This document shows positions 8,977 to 17,960 of a stretch of 41,002 nucleotides of DNA, in pieces. The DNA is from an uncultured Armatimonadota bacterium (lineage in GTDB: Bacteria; Armatimonadota; Fimbriimonadia; Fimbriimonadales; Fimbriimonadaceae), in contig CAILEM010000112.1 in NCBI GenBank assembly GCA_903833215.1, forward strand, positions 1 to 41,002, in the 5' to 3' direction. How positions within the stretch are numbered: the stretch's first letter is position 1; the number at the start of each line of letters is the position of its first letter. Made by a program: the position numbers and the translations under genes. The notes under the pieces are model-generated. The model was not told where the DNA came from, ran no database searches, and was given only the letters and a program-made list of their open reading frames with translations.

Positions 8977-9351
8977 GTGGCAGATCGAAAAATTTATCTT
9001 TGGGAGAACGGACAGCACGATCCGACCCGGTGGTTATTGCTCGCGCATCGCGGGCCGGATTCTTGCGTGCTCCATCTCTCAAATCTCTGCAATACGGGGC
9101 GCGTAAGCCATCTTTCCTCGGTAAGTTGCCCAACTTCCTACCTTAAGGAATGCGTTTCGCGAGGTGGGGCACTTCAGTTGACGCTCAAAAACGGATTTCT
9201 CCTCTTGCACTGCTTCAAGGAAGTGCTTCGCGTTGAATTTCGTGCCAACGATGACACTTCGATCGTGAATGCCACCTTTCTGGCCGCAGAAGTCTTGGAC
9301 CATATCGAGGCCAAGGACGAATCTGAACGATTAGTGCTTTCTGGCACCTAA
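8977..9351 (+). CDS. Hypothetical protein, 124 residues
   Basis: An open frame from a GTG at 8977 between divergent pheS and the 9384 gene. No recognised domain, signal peptide or membrane segment. The second half (a stretch around LQLTLKNGFLLLHCFKEV and NATFLAAEVLDHIEAKDE) reads like folded protein; the first half is rich in Ser, Cys and His and is less convincing. There is no good ribosome binding site. It could be a real small gene co-directional with the next one, or an open frame by chance; the 200 bp before it carry the pheS promoter on the other strand. Confidence 0.42.
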   Translation: MADRKIYLWENGQHDPTRWLLLAHRGPDSCVLHLSNLCNTGRVSHLSSVSCPTSYLKECVSRGGALQLTLKNGFLLLHCFKEVLRVEFRANDDTSIVNATFLAAEVLDHIEAKDESERLVLSGT

Positions 9352-9383
9352 TCGTCACCGACGGCTATCGGTACACTCGACAA

Positions 9384-10604
9384 ATGGTTACTGAACGTCT
9401 CAGCTTGAGTGGGGATCTGCTCGACAGCAACTCCTTAGCAAAAGTCTTGGACCTTCTGAACCATTTTGGAATTGGATTTCAGATCCGTAAGTTCCGCGTG
9501 GGTGAGTATTCTTCTGAGCCCTCGCTCATCGAACTCTTTCTTACGGCACCGGACCTTCAGACGATGCGGTCTGCGTTGAAGGCGTGTGAGGAACATGGGG
9601 CGACCTTTAACCTGGATGAGGTCGTTTTGGCCGAGGCCGATATGGATGGCGTCCTCCCCGATGGATTCTATTCAACCACGAATTTCACGACCCACATACT
9701 GCTGGACGACCAGTGGATTGAGGTCGAGAACGTCGAGATGGATTGCGGGATTCGTGTTTGGAAGCAGGGTGAGACTTGGAATGCAGCGACCTGCGCCATG
9801 CACAGTGTGCGCAAGGGCGATCGATTGGTCGTTGGTTTCAGCGGAGTCAGAATCACGCCTCTCGATGAAGAGCAACGCGACGACCAAGAGTTTCGGTTCA
9901 TGAGCAACGACGTCAGCAGCGAGCGACCGAAGCGTCGGATGATTGCCCATGCGGCTGAAGCCATTCGAAAAGCGAAAGTTGAAGGAAAGAAAGTTCTGTT
10001 TGTGGGCGGTCCAGCCATTATTCACAGCGGATCGGCCCCGTTGCTTGCGCGCTTGGTGTCCGATGGTTGGATCGATGTTCTCTTTGCTGGCAATGCACTG
10101 GCTGCTCACGACATTGAGGCGAACATGCTCGGCACGTCTCTCGGAGTGGATCTCAAAACGGGCAGTAGTGGGCCTCACGGACATACACATCACTTAAGAG
10201 CTATCAACAAGGTTCGACGGGCAGGATCCATTGCCGAAGCGGTCAAGTCTGGGTTGATCAATGGTGGCGTGATGTACACCTGTGTAACACGCGGAATTCC
10301 GTTTGTGCTTTGTGGTTCGATTCGCGATGATGGTCCATTGCCCGATGTCATCACAGACAACGTGCTCGCTCAAGATACGATGCGAAAGTTCATCGGCGGC
10401 GTCGGTGTGTGCTTGATGGTTGCAACCACGTTGCATAGTGTGGCGGTCGGAAACATTTTGCCCGCCTCGGCGAAGACGTACTGTGTTGACAGTGACTCCG
10501 ACACCGTGATCAAACTTACCGATCGCGGAACCCACCAAGCCGTTGGATTAGTGACAGATTGCGAGTTTTTCCTTAATGAATTGGTCGCCAACCTCTCTGT
10601 TTGA
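9384..10604 (+). CDS. Ornithine cyclodeaminase-type LOR/SDH family protein (TIGR00300)
   Basis: 406 residues. It matches the LOR/SDH conserved region plus Rossmann-like C-terminal half of the TIGR00300 family, seen as a stand-alone protein in methanogens (archaeal ornithine cyclodeaminase, NAD-dependent) and as the C-terminal part of the cyanobacterial arginine-degrading enzyme AgrE/ArgZ. Recognisable segments are the Gly-rich GPAIIHSGSAPLLARLV, LGTSLGVDLKTG, GPHGHTHHLRAINKVR and DSDSDTVIKLTDRGTHQAVG. There is no arginine dihydrolase domain, so the expected reaction is ornithine to proline and ammonia, not arginine breakdown. It is unrelated to the common mu-crystallin-like Ocd. Neighbours give no further pathway clue. 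Confidence 0.8.
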   Translation: MVTERLSLSGDLLDSNSLAKVLDLLNHFGIGFQIRKFRVGEYSSEPSLIELFLTAPDLQTMRSALKACEEHGATFNLDEVVLAEADMDGVLPDGFYSTTNFTTHILLDDQWIEVENVEMDCGIRVWKQGETWNAATCAMHSVRKGDRLVVGFSGVRITPLDEEQRDDQEFRFMSNDVSSERPKRRMIAHAAEAIRKAKVEGKKVLFVGGPAIIHSGSAPLLARLVSDGWIDVLFAGNALAAHDIEANMLGTSLGVDLKTGSSGPHGHTHHLRAINKVRRAGSIAEAVKSGLINGGVMYTCVTRGIPFVLCGSIRDDGPLPDVITDNVLAQDTMRKFIGGVGVCLMVATTLHSVAVGNILPASAKTYCVDSDSDTVIKLTDRGTHQAVGLVTDCEFFLNELVANLSV

Positions 10605-10635
10605 CGATCTCACGGACGGGTAACCTGACTCTTCT

Positions 10636-10818
10636 ATGGAGCATGCTGGATTCGACAAACTTCAGAGCCCAATGGGCGTCATGCTTGTGTGCTTCGCCTT
10701 ACTGCTCGTCACCGCCGTGATTCTGTTTGGCGCCTTTATGGTCAAACAAGCGATGTTTCGCGAAAAAGAGGTCCGTAGTAAAATGCGGCGTTCGGCTGCT
10801 AAACCCAAAGATAAGTAA
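10636..10818 (+). CDS. Small single-pass membrane protein
   Basis: 60 residues with one hydrophobic helix (about residues 14-36, MGVMLVCFALLLVTAVILFG region) followed by a basic tail (RSKMRRSAAKPKDK), which predicts an N-out, C-in topology. It starts 31 bp after the previous gene and precedes the deacetylase by about 80 bp, all on one strand. No family recognised. Confidence 0.6.
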   Translation: MEHAGFDKLQSPMGVMLVCFALLLVTAVILFGAFMVKQAMFREKEVRSKMRRSAAKPKDK

Positions 10819-10899
10819 GCTCTCACAAGCTTAGAGCCGAGATTGATGGCACAATGCAGGGTAAATAGGCTCAAGCTTCGGTCGGCCCGCTAACAAGGC

Positions 10900-11622
10900 A
10901 TGTCGCAAACGTTCCGCATTCCCATCTTGATGTATCACAAAGTCGAACGCCTTAATCGGCGGTCCACGGTGCAAGGGCACTACGTCAGTCCCGCCCTTTT
11001 CCGGAAACAGATGGCCGTTTTGTCGGCAATGGGCTACTCAGCCGTCCCTTTGAATTCCCTCTACAACCCTGGTGCGAAATTGCCACGGAAGCCGGTCGTT
11101 ATTACTTTTGACGACGGATATGTGAATTTCCTGACGAATGCGCTCCCTATCTTGCGTACGTACAAATTCGTTTCCACGGTCTTTCTCGTTGCCAACCAAC
11201 TTGGCGGAACGAATGCTTGGGATACCAAACACGGTGATGTCGAAGAACGCTTGATGGACGTTCCGCAGATTCTTGAGGCGAAGGCGGCAGGGACCGCATT
11301 TGGTTCTCACACTCTTGATCATGCCGATTTGCAGGCCGTTTCTGCGGCCGAGGCGTGGCACCAGATCGAAGGCTCCAAGATGAAGCTGGAGAAGGAACTC
11401 CCCTTCGAAATCGACACATTTTGCTATCCGTATGGAAGGAAAACTCCAGAGGTGTGCGATATGGTGAAGCGAGCTGGATATCGACTGGCGTGCTCCACTG
11501 AGAAGGGTCAAAACACTGAGGATACGAATCCATTTGCGTTGAGGCGCATCAACGTTCGTCGTGACACGTCTGTACCTGTGTTTGCGATGAAGTTGTTAAG
11601 AGGCCCCAACCATGGACGATAG
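10900..11622 (+). CDS. Polysaccharide deacetylase (NodB domain)
   Basis: 240 residues forming a carbohydrate esterase family 4 / NodB domain, which removes N- or O-acetyl groups from polysaccharides. The metal-binding triad is visible: Asp72 in TFDDGY, and His137 and His141 in SHTLDH. The later motif CYPYGR is also present. No signal peptide is seen, so it may be cytoplasmic or act at the membrane face. It overlaps the downstream glycosyltransferase by 11 bp, which suggests joint work on a surface polysaccharide or glycolipid. Confidence 0.9.
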   Translation: MSQTFRIPILMYHKVERLNRRSTVQGHYVSPALFRKQMAVLSAMGYSAVPLNSLYNPGAKLPRKPVVITFDDGYVNFLTNALPILRTYKFVSTVFLVANQLGGTNAWDTKHGDVEERLMDVPQILEAKAAGTAFGSHTLDHADLQAVSAAEAWHQIEGSKMKLEKELPFEIDTFCYPYGRKTPEVCDMVKRAGYRLACSTEKGQNTEDTNPFALRRINVRRDTSVPVFAMKLLRGPNHGR

Positions 11623-12679
11623 GCGTCCACTGAAGATCCTTCAAGTTTGCAGCGCAAGTCAGGCTGTTTACGGTGCCGTCCAAAGCCTTCTCGTTCTTGC
11701 CAAAGCCCAACGTGAAGCGGGCCATACGGTGGAGTTTCTCACTTTTGCCGGGAAGAAGTTTGGAGAACAGGTTAGGGAGATGGGCTTTACGGTCCACGAG
11801 ACAAAAGTCAGAGCAAAAGTAGACCCCCTCGCAATTCTTCGAATGCGCCGATTGATGCGAGACCGTGGCTACGATATCATTCACACCCACCTTTCGACTT
11901 CGAGCGTGAATGGCTGTCTGGCAGCCCGTGCGGCAGGATTGCCATCGGTAGCCACTGTGCATGGCATGAGTAGCAAGATCTCGTTCGCGGCGGCAACTCA
12001 CATGATTGCGGTTTCCGAGGAGATCAAGCGACATCTCGTCTCCCAGGGAGTGAAGCCCGAAATCGTGTCGGTCGTCTACAACGGGTACGAGCTCGTCGGC
12101 GAACCAGGCCAGGTGCGAAGCGAGGGTGACCTTTTTCCTGTGCTTGGCACTGTTGCGAGGGTGACGCCGCTTAAGGGGATAGACAACGCGATCCGGGCCG
12201 TCGCGATTCTCAAACGTGATTTCCCAACTATTTCGTATCTCGTCGTCGGTGATGGGATTGGGGTTGAGCCCTGCAAAGCCCTCGCGGACGAACTCGGAGT
12301 TGCCGACAACGTTCATTTTGTGGGCTATCGGCGCGATATCGAGACATTCCTGACGAGGATGGATTTATTCGTGTTTCCTTCTCTGAAAGAGGGAATGGGG
12401 ATTGCACTTGTTGAAGCGATGGCTCAGGGCCTCGCTACGGTGGCCACCAATATTGGTGGAATTCCTGAAGTCATTACTCCTGACTGCGGAATTCTCGTCC
12501 CTGCGAAAAATCCAGATGAGTTGGCGAGAGAAATCTCTAAACTGCTGACCAACTCCGAACTACGCGCTTCTATGGCATCAGCGGCACAAAAAAGGGCCGC
12601 TGATGTCTTTAGCGTTTCTGCGATGGAGTCGTCAACCTACGACGTCTACCAACGTTTGCTATCGGCATCAGCGGCCTGA
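11612..12679 (+). CDS. GT4-family glycosyltransferase
   Basis: 355 residues with a GT-B fold. The N-terminal acceptor domain starts with LQVCSASQAVYGAVQSL and the C-terminal donor domain carries the E-x7-E motif in KEGMGIALVEAMAQG followed by IGGIPEVI. GT4 enzymes use a nucleotide-sugar donor with retention of configuration, typically in exopolysaccharide, LPS or glycolipid synthesis. Start at ATG 11612 inside the end of the deacetylase gene indicates translational coupling. It ends 5 bp before the convergent pspA stop. Confidence 0.92.
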   Translation: MDDRRPLKILQVCSASQAVYGAVQSLLVLAKAQREAGHTVEFLTFAGKKFGEQVREMGFTVHETKVRAKVDPLAILRMRRLMRDRGYDIIHTHLSTSSVNGCLAARAAGLPSVATVHGMSSKISFAAATHMIAVSEEIKRHLVSQGVKPEIVSVVYNGYELVGEPGQVRSEGDLFPVLGTVARVTPLKGIDNAIRAVAILKRDFPTISYLVVGDGIGVEPCKALADELGVADNVHFVGYRRDIETFLTRMDLFVFPSLKEGMGIALVEAMAQGLATVATNIGGIPEVITPDCGILVPAKNPDELAREISKLLTNSELRASMASAAQKRAADVFSVSAMESSTYDVYQRLLSASAA

Positions 12680-12684
12680 TTTCT

Positions 12685-13503
12685 CTACTGGTTTGAGTTC
12701 AGTCGCTTCTCAAGCTCTTCGAGTTGCTTCTCGGCTTCGCTTGCGCTAACACCCGCTGCAGGAGCGCCAGGGGCAGCTGGTGTGCCTCCACCGACGCCAA
12801 CGGACTGTGTTAGGTCTGGAGCGACCGTAGGAGCTGGAGCGGGCCGGAGTCCGAGTCGCTCTTCAAGCTTATCGAGTTCGCTTTCTGCTTCCAGGTCTCG
12901 AGCCTTGTCATCCATGGTTAGGATCTTGCCTTGAAGCGAAGAACCAAACATCTCTTGTCGTGCGCTTGCTTCGCTCTGGGCTTCTCGGATTTTCTCCTGG
13001 GCAGCGCCAAAGCCTTCGAACTGGTTCTCAAAGGTCAATCCATCGAGAGCCTTGGAAATGGAGTTCTGAATCTGAGCTTGCTTCCACTGCGCCTTAAGGG
13101 CAAGGGCTTCGGCGGTCTTCTTCCGAACTTCCTCTTCTTGACGCTTGATGGCCACTTTGACTTGGTCCACCGTGGCTGCAGCGCTTTCATACGACTGCTT
13201 CAGCGTGGTGACCGAGGCATCGTTGTTCATCTTTTCGCGCATGAACTGCGTGGCAAGATCTCGATCGCCTTGCTTCAGTGCCATCGTTGCTCGGGCTTCG
13301 AGCTCTGCCGACTTCTTTTGGGACTCGTCAAGCATGCCCTGAAGCCGGTTCTTCTGCGTGATTGCCTGAACCGCCTTCTCGCGATTGGCGATGAGTGCGC
13401 CCTGCATATCACGGCGAGCTTGGTCGAGCATGATGTCTGGGCTCTCGACCCTGTCCATTCCCCGGTTGAAAAGTGCCTTTATCCAGTTGAAAAATCGATT
13501 CAT
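12685..13503 (-). CDS. pspA: PspA/IM30 family membrane-protecting protein
   Basis: 272 residues from the ATG at 13503; an in-frame start at 13539 would overlap the -10 box. The product is a long alpha-helical coiled coil (about 1-220) of the PspA/Vipp1 (ESCRT-III-like) family, with the usual amphipathic start MNRFFNWIKALFNRG and the ESPDIMLDQARRDM segment. These proteins polymerise on stressed membranes. The tail is longer than in E. coli PspA: a Pro/Ala/Gly-rich linker followed by a short charged helix (EKQLEELEKRL). No pspF or pspBC lies nearby. Confidence 0.9.
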   Translation of the reverse strand: MNRFFNWIKALFNRGMDRVESPDIMLDQARRDMQGALIANREKAVQAITQKNRLQGMLDESQKKSAELEARATMALKQGDRDLATQFMREKMNNDASVTTLKQSYESAAATVDQVKVAIKRQEEEVRKKTAEALALKAQWKQAQIQNSISKALDGLTFENQFEGFGAAQEKIREAQSEASARQEMFGSSLQGKILTMDDKARDLEAESELDKLEERLGLRPAPAPTVAPDLTQSVGVGGGTPAAPGAPAAGVSASEAEKQLEELEKRLNSNQ

Positions 13504-13538
13504 CGGTTGTCCCAGAAATCCCCTATCAGGTTGACGCA

Positions 13539-13544
13539 ATTATA
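13539..13544 (-). promoter_or_regulatory. Candidate -10 box of pspA
   Basis: On the minus strand the sequence reads TATAAT, about 35 bp ahead of the pspA ATG. No convincing -35 box is visible at the proper distance, so the promoter may depend on an activator or on sequence I cannot recognise. Confidence 0.45.
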
Positions 13545-13601
13545 CACGCGAGTCCAAAAGCAGGGTTGCAGATGGAGAGGAAAACAGTCGGTGAGACGGC
13601 C

Positions 13602-13647
13602 CAATTTAGGGCAGATTGCCAAACAAAGGGCAATCTGCCCTAAATTG
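13602..13647. repeat. Perfect 19-bp inverted repeat between divergent promoters
   Basis: Left arm at 13602-13620 (CAATTTAGGGCAGATTGCC) and right arm at 13629-13647 are exact reverse complements around an 8-base A-rich loop. No T tract follows on either strand. Both flanking genes, pspA and atpD, are transcribed away from it, and the candidate -10 boxes lie outside it (13539-13544 and 13706-13711). So it is not in either predicted transcript, which argues against a terminator or attenuator and for a DNA site or mobile hairpin element. Confidence 0.9.
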
Positions 13648-13669
13648 TGGAGTTCGGACGAAATGATAA

Positions 13670-15211
<1,542 letters not shown>

Positions 15212-15215
15212 GCAA

Positions 15216-15626
15216 ATGGCGACACAGTTCTTACTTTCGGTGGTGTCACCGGACAAGTCGGTAGTGGAAGAGAAGGTTGATTCTCTGATCGCTCCAGGTA
15301 CCGAAGGGTACTTCGGAATTTGGCATGGGCACGTTCCGCTCATTGCCGCGCTTCGACCTGGCCTGGTGGAGTACACCGACTCGACAACGAACCGCCACTA
15401 CATTTACGTAGGCGGAGGCTTTGCCGAGATCCAAGGTGAGAAGGTAACCATTCTCGCCGACGAGGCAGAGCGAGCGACGGACATCGACATCGCTCGTGCA
15501 GAAGCTCACCTTGAAGAAGCTCGCAAGGCACTTCGTGGTGAGGATAGCTCGGTCGATAGTATGGATGCCGTGCTTGAAGTGGAACGAGCGGTCAGTCGCA
15601 TTAAAGCTGCACGCGCGGCCCGTTAA
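15216..15626 (+). CDS. atpC: ATP synthase F1 subunit epsilon
   Basis: 136 residues, 4 bp after atpD. The N-terminal beta-sandwich carries the conserved APGTEGYFGIWHGHVPLIAAL-like segment (visible from residue 26), and the C-terminal two-helix domain (about 90-136, Ala/Glu/Arg-rich) is full length, so the regulatory arm that inhibits ATP hydrolysis is present. It belongs to the central stalk with gamma. A strong terminator follows. Confidence 0.96.
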   Translation: MATQFLLSVVSPDKSVVEEKVDSLIAPGTEGYFGIWHGHVPLIAALRPGLVEYTDSTTNRHYIYVGGGFAEIQGEKVTILADEAERATDIDIARAEAHLEEARKALRGEDSSVDSMDAVLEVERAVSRIKAARAAR

Positions 15627-15650
15627 TCACTAAAAATATCGAAAAGAAGA

Positions 15651-15699
15651 GACTCGTTGGAACCTCCTTGCGGAGGTTTTCCAGCGGGTCTTTTTCGTT
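15651..15699 (+). terminator. Intrinsic terminator of atpDC
   Basis: A long hairpin: outer arms GACTCGTTGGA and TCCAGCGGGTC (with G-T pairs) enclose inner arms ACCTCC and GGAGGT around a TTGC loop, followed directly by TTTTTCGTTTT. It lies 24 bases after the atpC stop. Confidence 0.9.
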
Positions 15700-15726
15700 T
15701 TGACCGTGAATGGTAGGATATGTGCC

Positions 15727-16917
15727 ATGCCTCCCCTCCGTAGCAGTGTTGCATCCGCTCTTCCCATCGCCATCTCAACTCGGCATGATCTGCACATTCA
15801 TCCGGAGTTGGGATACAAGGAGCATCGAACCAGCGGAATCGTTCAACGGCGATTAGCAGAATGCGGTATCGATTTCAAAGGTGGATTGGCAGGAGGGACG
15901 GGGGTTCTGGGGTGGTTGCCCGCCACAGTGAATCCTGAAACGGCGCGAACGGTTGCGCTACGGGCTGACATGGACGCCTTACCAATCTTTGAGAATACTG
16001 GTTTGCCTTACAAATCGACGACCGATGGGGTCATGCATGCCTGCGGCCACGACGGTCACACCACGATCCTCATGACTGCCGCGGGTGTTCTCAAAGATCT
16101 CGCAGAAAGACCCAATAATGTTCTGTTTGTATTCCAGCCTGCGGAAGAGGGTGGTGCAGGTGGTCAGAGACTCTGTCAAGAAGGCGCACTTAAGGGTGAA
16201 ATCATAGGTAAGCCGGCCGATATCATCTTTGGTCTGCATGGCTATCCAGCCGGGGAATTGGGACATGTCAGCACAAGAACGGGCCCACTCATGGCGGCAG
16301 CCAGTCAGTTTGTAATACGAATTCGGGGCAAAGGTTCGCACGCTGCCTATCCGCATTTCGGGATTGATCCGATTGTCGTTGCAGCTCACATGGTGACGGC
16401 ACTCCAAACGATCGCATCTCGATCCACGAATCCTCTCGAGTCGATTGTTGTAACGATCGGTCAAATCGTTGCCGGCGTGGCACATAACGTGATCCCTGAA
16501 ACGGCGGTGTTGCATGGGACCTTACGGGCACTGAATGACGTCACGAACAATCTGGGAATTCGTCGGATTGGCGAGATTGCTGAAAACGTTGCGTTGGCTT
16601 TTGGAGCAACTGCTTCCGTCGAGTGGACGGGGGCCTATCCTGTTACCTACAACGATCCAGGCGCCACGGAGCGGTTTCGGCGGGTAGCTCGTCAGACATT
16701 GGGAGAATCGTTCGTGCACGAAGAACCTCATCCGTCCATGGGTGGCGAAGACTTTAGCTTCTATGGGCTGGAGATTCCAGCCGCGTTCTTCTTCTTGGGT
16801 ATCCGACCAAAAGGCCGGGACAGTTATCCAAACCTTCATTCACCAGAGTTTGATTTTAACGATGATGCGATCTCTACTGGCGTCGAAATGATGTGCGAAC
16901 TCGCCTTGAGCGATTAA
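15727..16917 (+). CDS. M20 family metallo-amidohydrolase (amidohydrolase/hippuricase type)
   Basis: 396 residues from the ATG at 15727. Peptidase family M20D, cytoplasmic, usually hydrolysing N-acyl amino acids such as hippurate or N-acetyl amino acids. Metal-binding signatures of the family are all visible: HPELGYKEHRTS, RADMDALP, the MHACGHDGHT box with its Cys and His, FQPAEEGGAGG with the catalytic Glu, and HPSMGGEDFSFY near the C terminus. A dimerisation domain sits in the middle. It follows the atpC terminator, so it is transcribed separately. Exact substrate cannot be inferred. Confidence 0.93.
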   Translation: MPPLRSSVASALPIAISTRHDLHIHPELGYKEHRTSGIVQRRLAECGIDFKGGLAGGTGVLGWLPATVNPETARTVALRADMDALPIFENTGLPYKSTTDGVMHACGHDGHTTILMTAAGVLKDLAERPNNVLFVFQPAEEGGAGGQRLCQEGALKGEIIGKPADIIFGLHGYPAGELGHVSTRTGPLMAAASQFVIRIRGKGSHAAYPHFGIDPIVVAAHMVTALQTIASRSTNPLESIVVTIGQIVAGVAHNVIPETAVLHGTLRALNDVTNNLGIRRIGEIAENVALAFGATASVEWTGAYPVTYNDPGATERFRRVARQTLGESFVHEEPHPSMGGEDFSFYGLEIPAAFFFLGIRPKGRDSYPNLHSPEFDFNDDAISTGVEMMCELALSD

Positions 16918-16980
16918 CGGTGCAGAAACCAGGACGGCCTTGGTACAGTGTGGTTTATTGTTTTGAACAGTTGAACCGTT

Positions 16981-17559
16981 ATGAGTAGAGTTGCAGAATT
17001 AGAAGCGATCATCGCCCTATACGATTTGAACACCCACCCTTTTTATCAGGAGTGGCGGGCAGGCACATTGCCGCTGACTAAGCTTGTGGACTACTCAGGA
17101 GAGTACGGACTCTTTATATCGACGATCGCGGCCGGTTGGGACACCATTGGTGAGCCCGTTTATGCGAACGAAGAGCGTGAGCACGAGGTTCTGTGGGACG
17201 ACTTTCGTGGTGCCTTGGGTTTTGAGACGCTTTCGCTTCGCGTGCAAACCGATACACTCGTCACTGCCGCCCGAAATCTGTTCTCGAAGAAAGTCGAAGC
17301 CGTTGGAGCGTTGTTCGCATTCGAGGCGCAGCAACCCAACACCGCGCAGAGCAAGCTTGACGGAATCAACGAGCATTACCCTCTGTCTGAGGAAGGGAAG
17401 CGGTACTTCGTCGTTCATGCCAGCGACTATGCTGAAGTCGAAGACCTCAAGTCGCATATTGCTGCGATGAGCGACGAGGAGTTCGCTCGAACGAAAACCG
17501 CGTGTGGAATTCTCTCTGCTGCAATGTGGGGAGCGCTCGACGGGATCTATTACGTTTAG
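16981..17559 (+). CDS. Haem-oxygenase-fold protein (TenA/PqqC/CADD-like)
   Basis: 192 residues, all alpha-helical by composition. The N terminus (NTHPFYQEWRAGTLPLTKLVDY) is typical of the haem-oxygenase-like superfamily that includes TenA, PqqC and the chlamydial CADD protein. Possible metal ligands of the diiron type are present: Glu64/Glu65/His68 in NEEREHEVLW, Glu115 in FAFEAQQP, and His146, Asp149 and Glu152 in VHASDYAEVED. CADD-type members make p-aminobenzoate by sacrificing a side chain; other members are oxygenases. Which reaction applies here is not known. It stands alone, 63 bp after the M20 gene. Confidence 0.72.
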   Translation: MSRVAELEAIIALYDLNTHPFYQEWRAGTLPLTKLVDYSGEYGLFISTIAAGWDTIGEPVYANEEREHEVLWDDFRGALGFETLSLRVQTDTLVTAARNLFSKKVEAVGALFAFEAQQPNTAQSKLDGINEHYPLSEEGKRYFVVHASDYAEVEDLKSHIAAMSDEEFARTKTACGILSAAMWGALDGIYYV

Positions 17560-17610
17560 GGATCAAACCTAACGATGTAACAAGGCACCAAAACGGTTGC
17601 CTTAAGCCAC

Positions 17611-17656
17611 AAAAAAAAGCGGGAACGTTGAAAGGAGAGCAAAGCACGTTCCCGCT
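17611..17656 (-). terminator. Intrinsic terminator reading on the minus strand
   Basis: Arms AGCGGGAACGT (17618-17628) and its exact reverse complement (17646-17656) around a 17-base loop; on the minus strand the stem is followed by eight T residues. Read on the plus strand there is no T tract. It is therefore a canonical terminator for minus-strand transcription, yet no minus-strand gene lies to its right until 26216. Confidence 0.7.
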
Positions 17657-17920
17657 AGGCATGTGTCAAGACCTTGTTCTTCGAAATGTTCAAAAAACTT
17701 CGAACGGTGAGAACTTTTGACGCTTGACCGTGGTTGAAGTATAGGCGAGACGGGTTGCCGTTTCGCGATGATTTATGTTGCTTATGTTGCCGCAAATTAA
17801 TCGCCGAATCTTAATCGGAGCCATTATCAATAAAGTGTTAACAATTGAGTTAGTGAGCGAATCTTGTGCGGCATATAGCAGCGAACTGAACCTGGGGGCG
17901 GCTTAGCCTAGCCCAGGGTG

Positions 17921-17926
17921 TATACT
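17921..17926 (+). promoter_or_regulatory. Possible -10 box of the exporter operon
   Basis: TATACT, about 34 bases ahead of the TTG start at 17961 and followed by a strong ribosome binding site (GGGAGG at 17945-17950). No clear -35 box is seen at normal spacing. Confidence 0.35.
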
Positions 17927-17960
17927 CCGATTCCAACCTACTTAGGGAGGTGCGCAGCCC

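Larger units (their letters stand above)
17560..17960. other. 400-bp intergenic region: minus-strand terminator and exporter leader
   Basis: No open frame here looks like a gene. It holds the hairpin plus A-tract listed at 17611-17656, an AT-rich stretch (about 17770-17860), a short hairpin CCTGGG/CCCAGG at 17891-17917, a possible -10 box TATACT at 17921-17926 and a ribosome binding site GGGAGG at 17945-17950 ahead of the TTG start at 17961. Confidence 0.6.
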
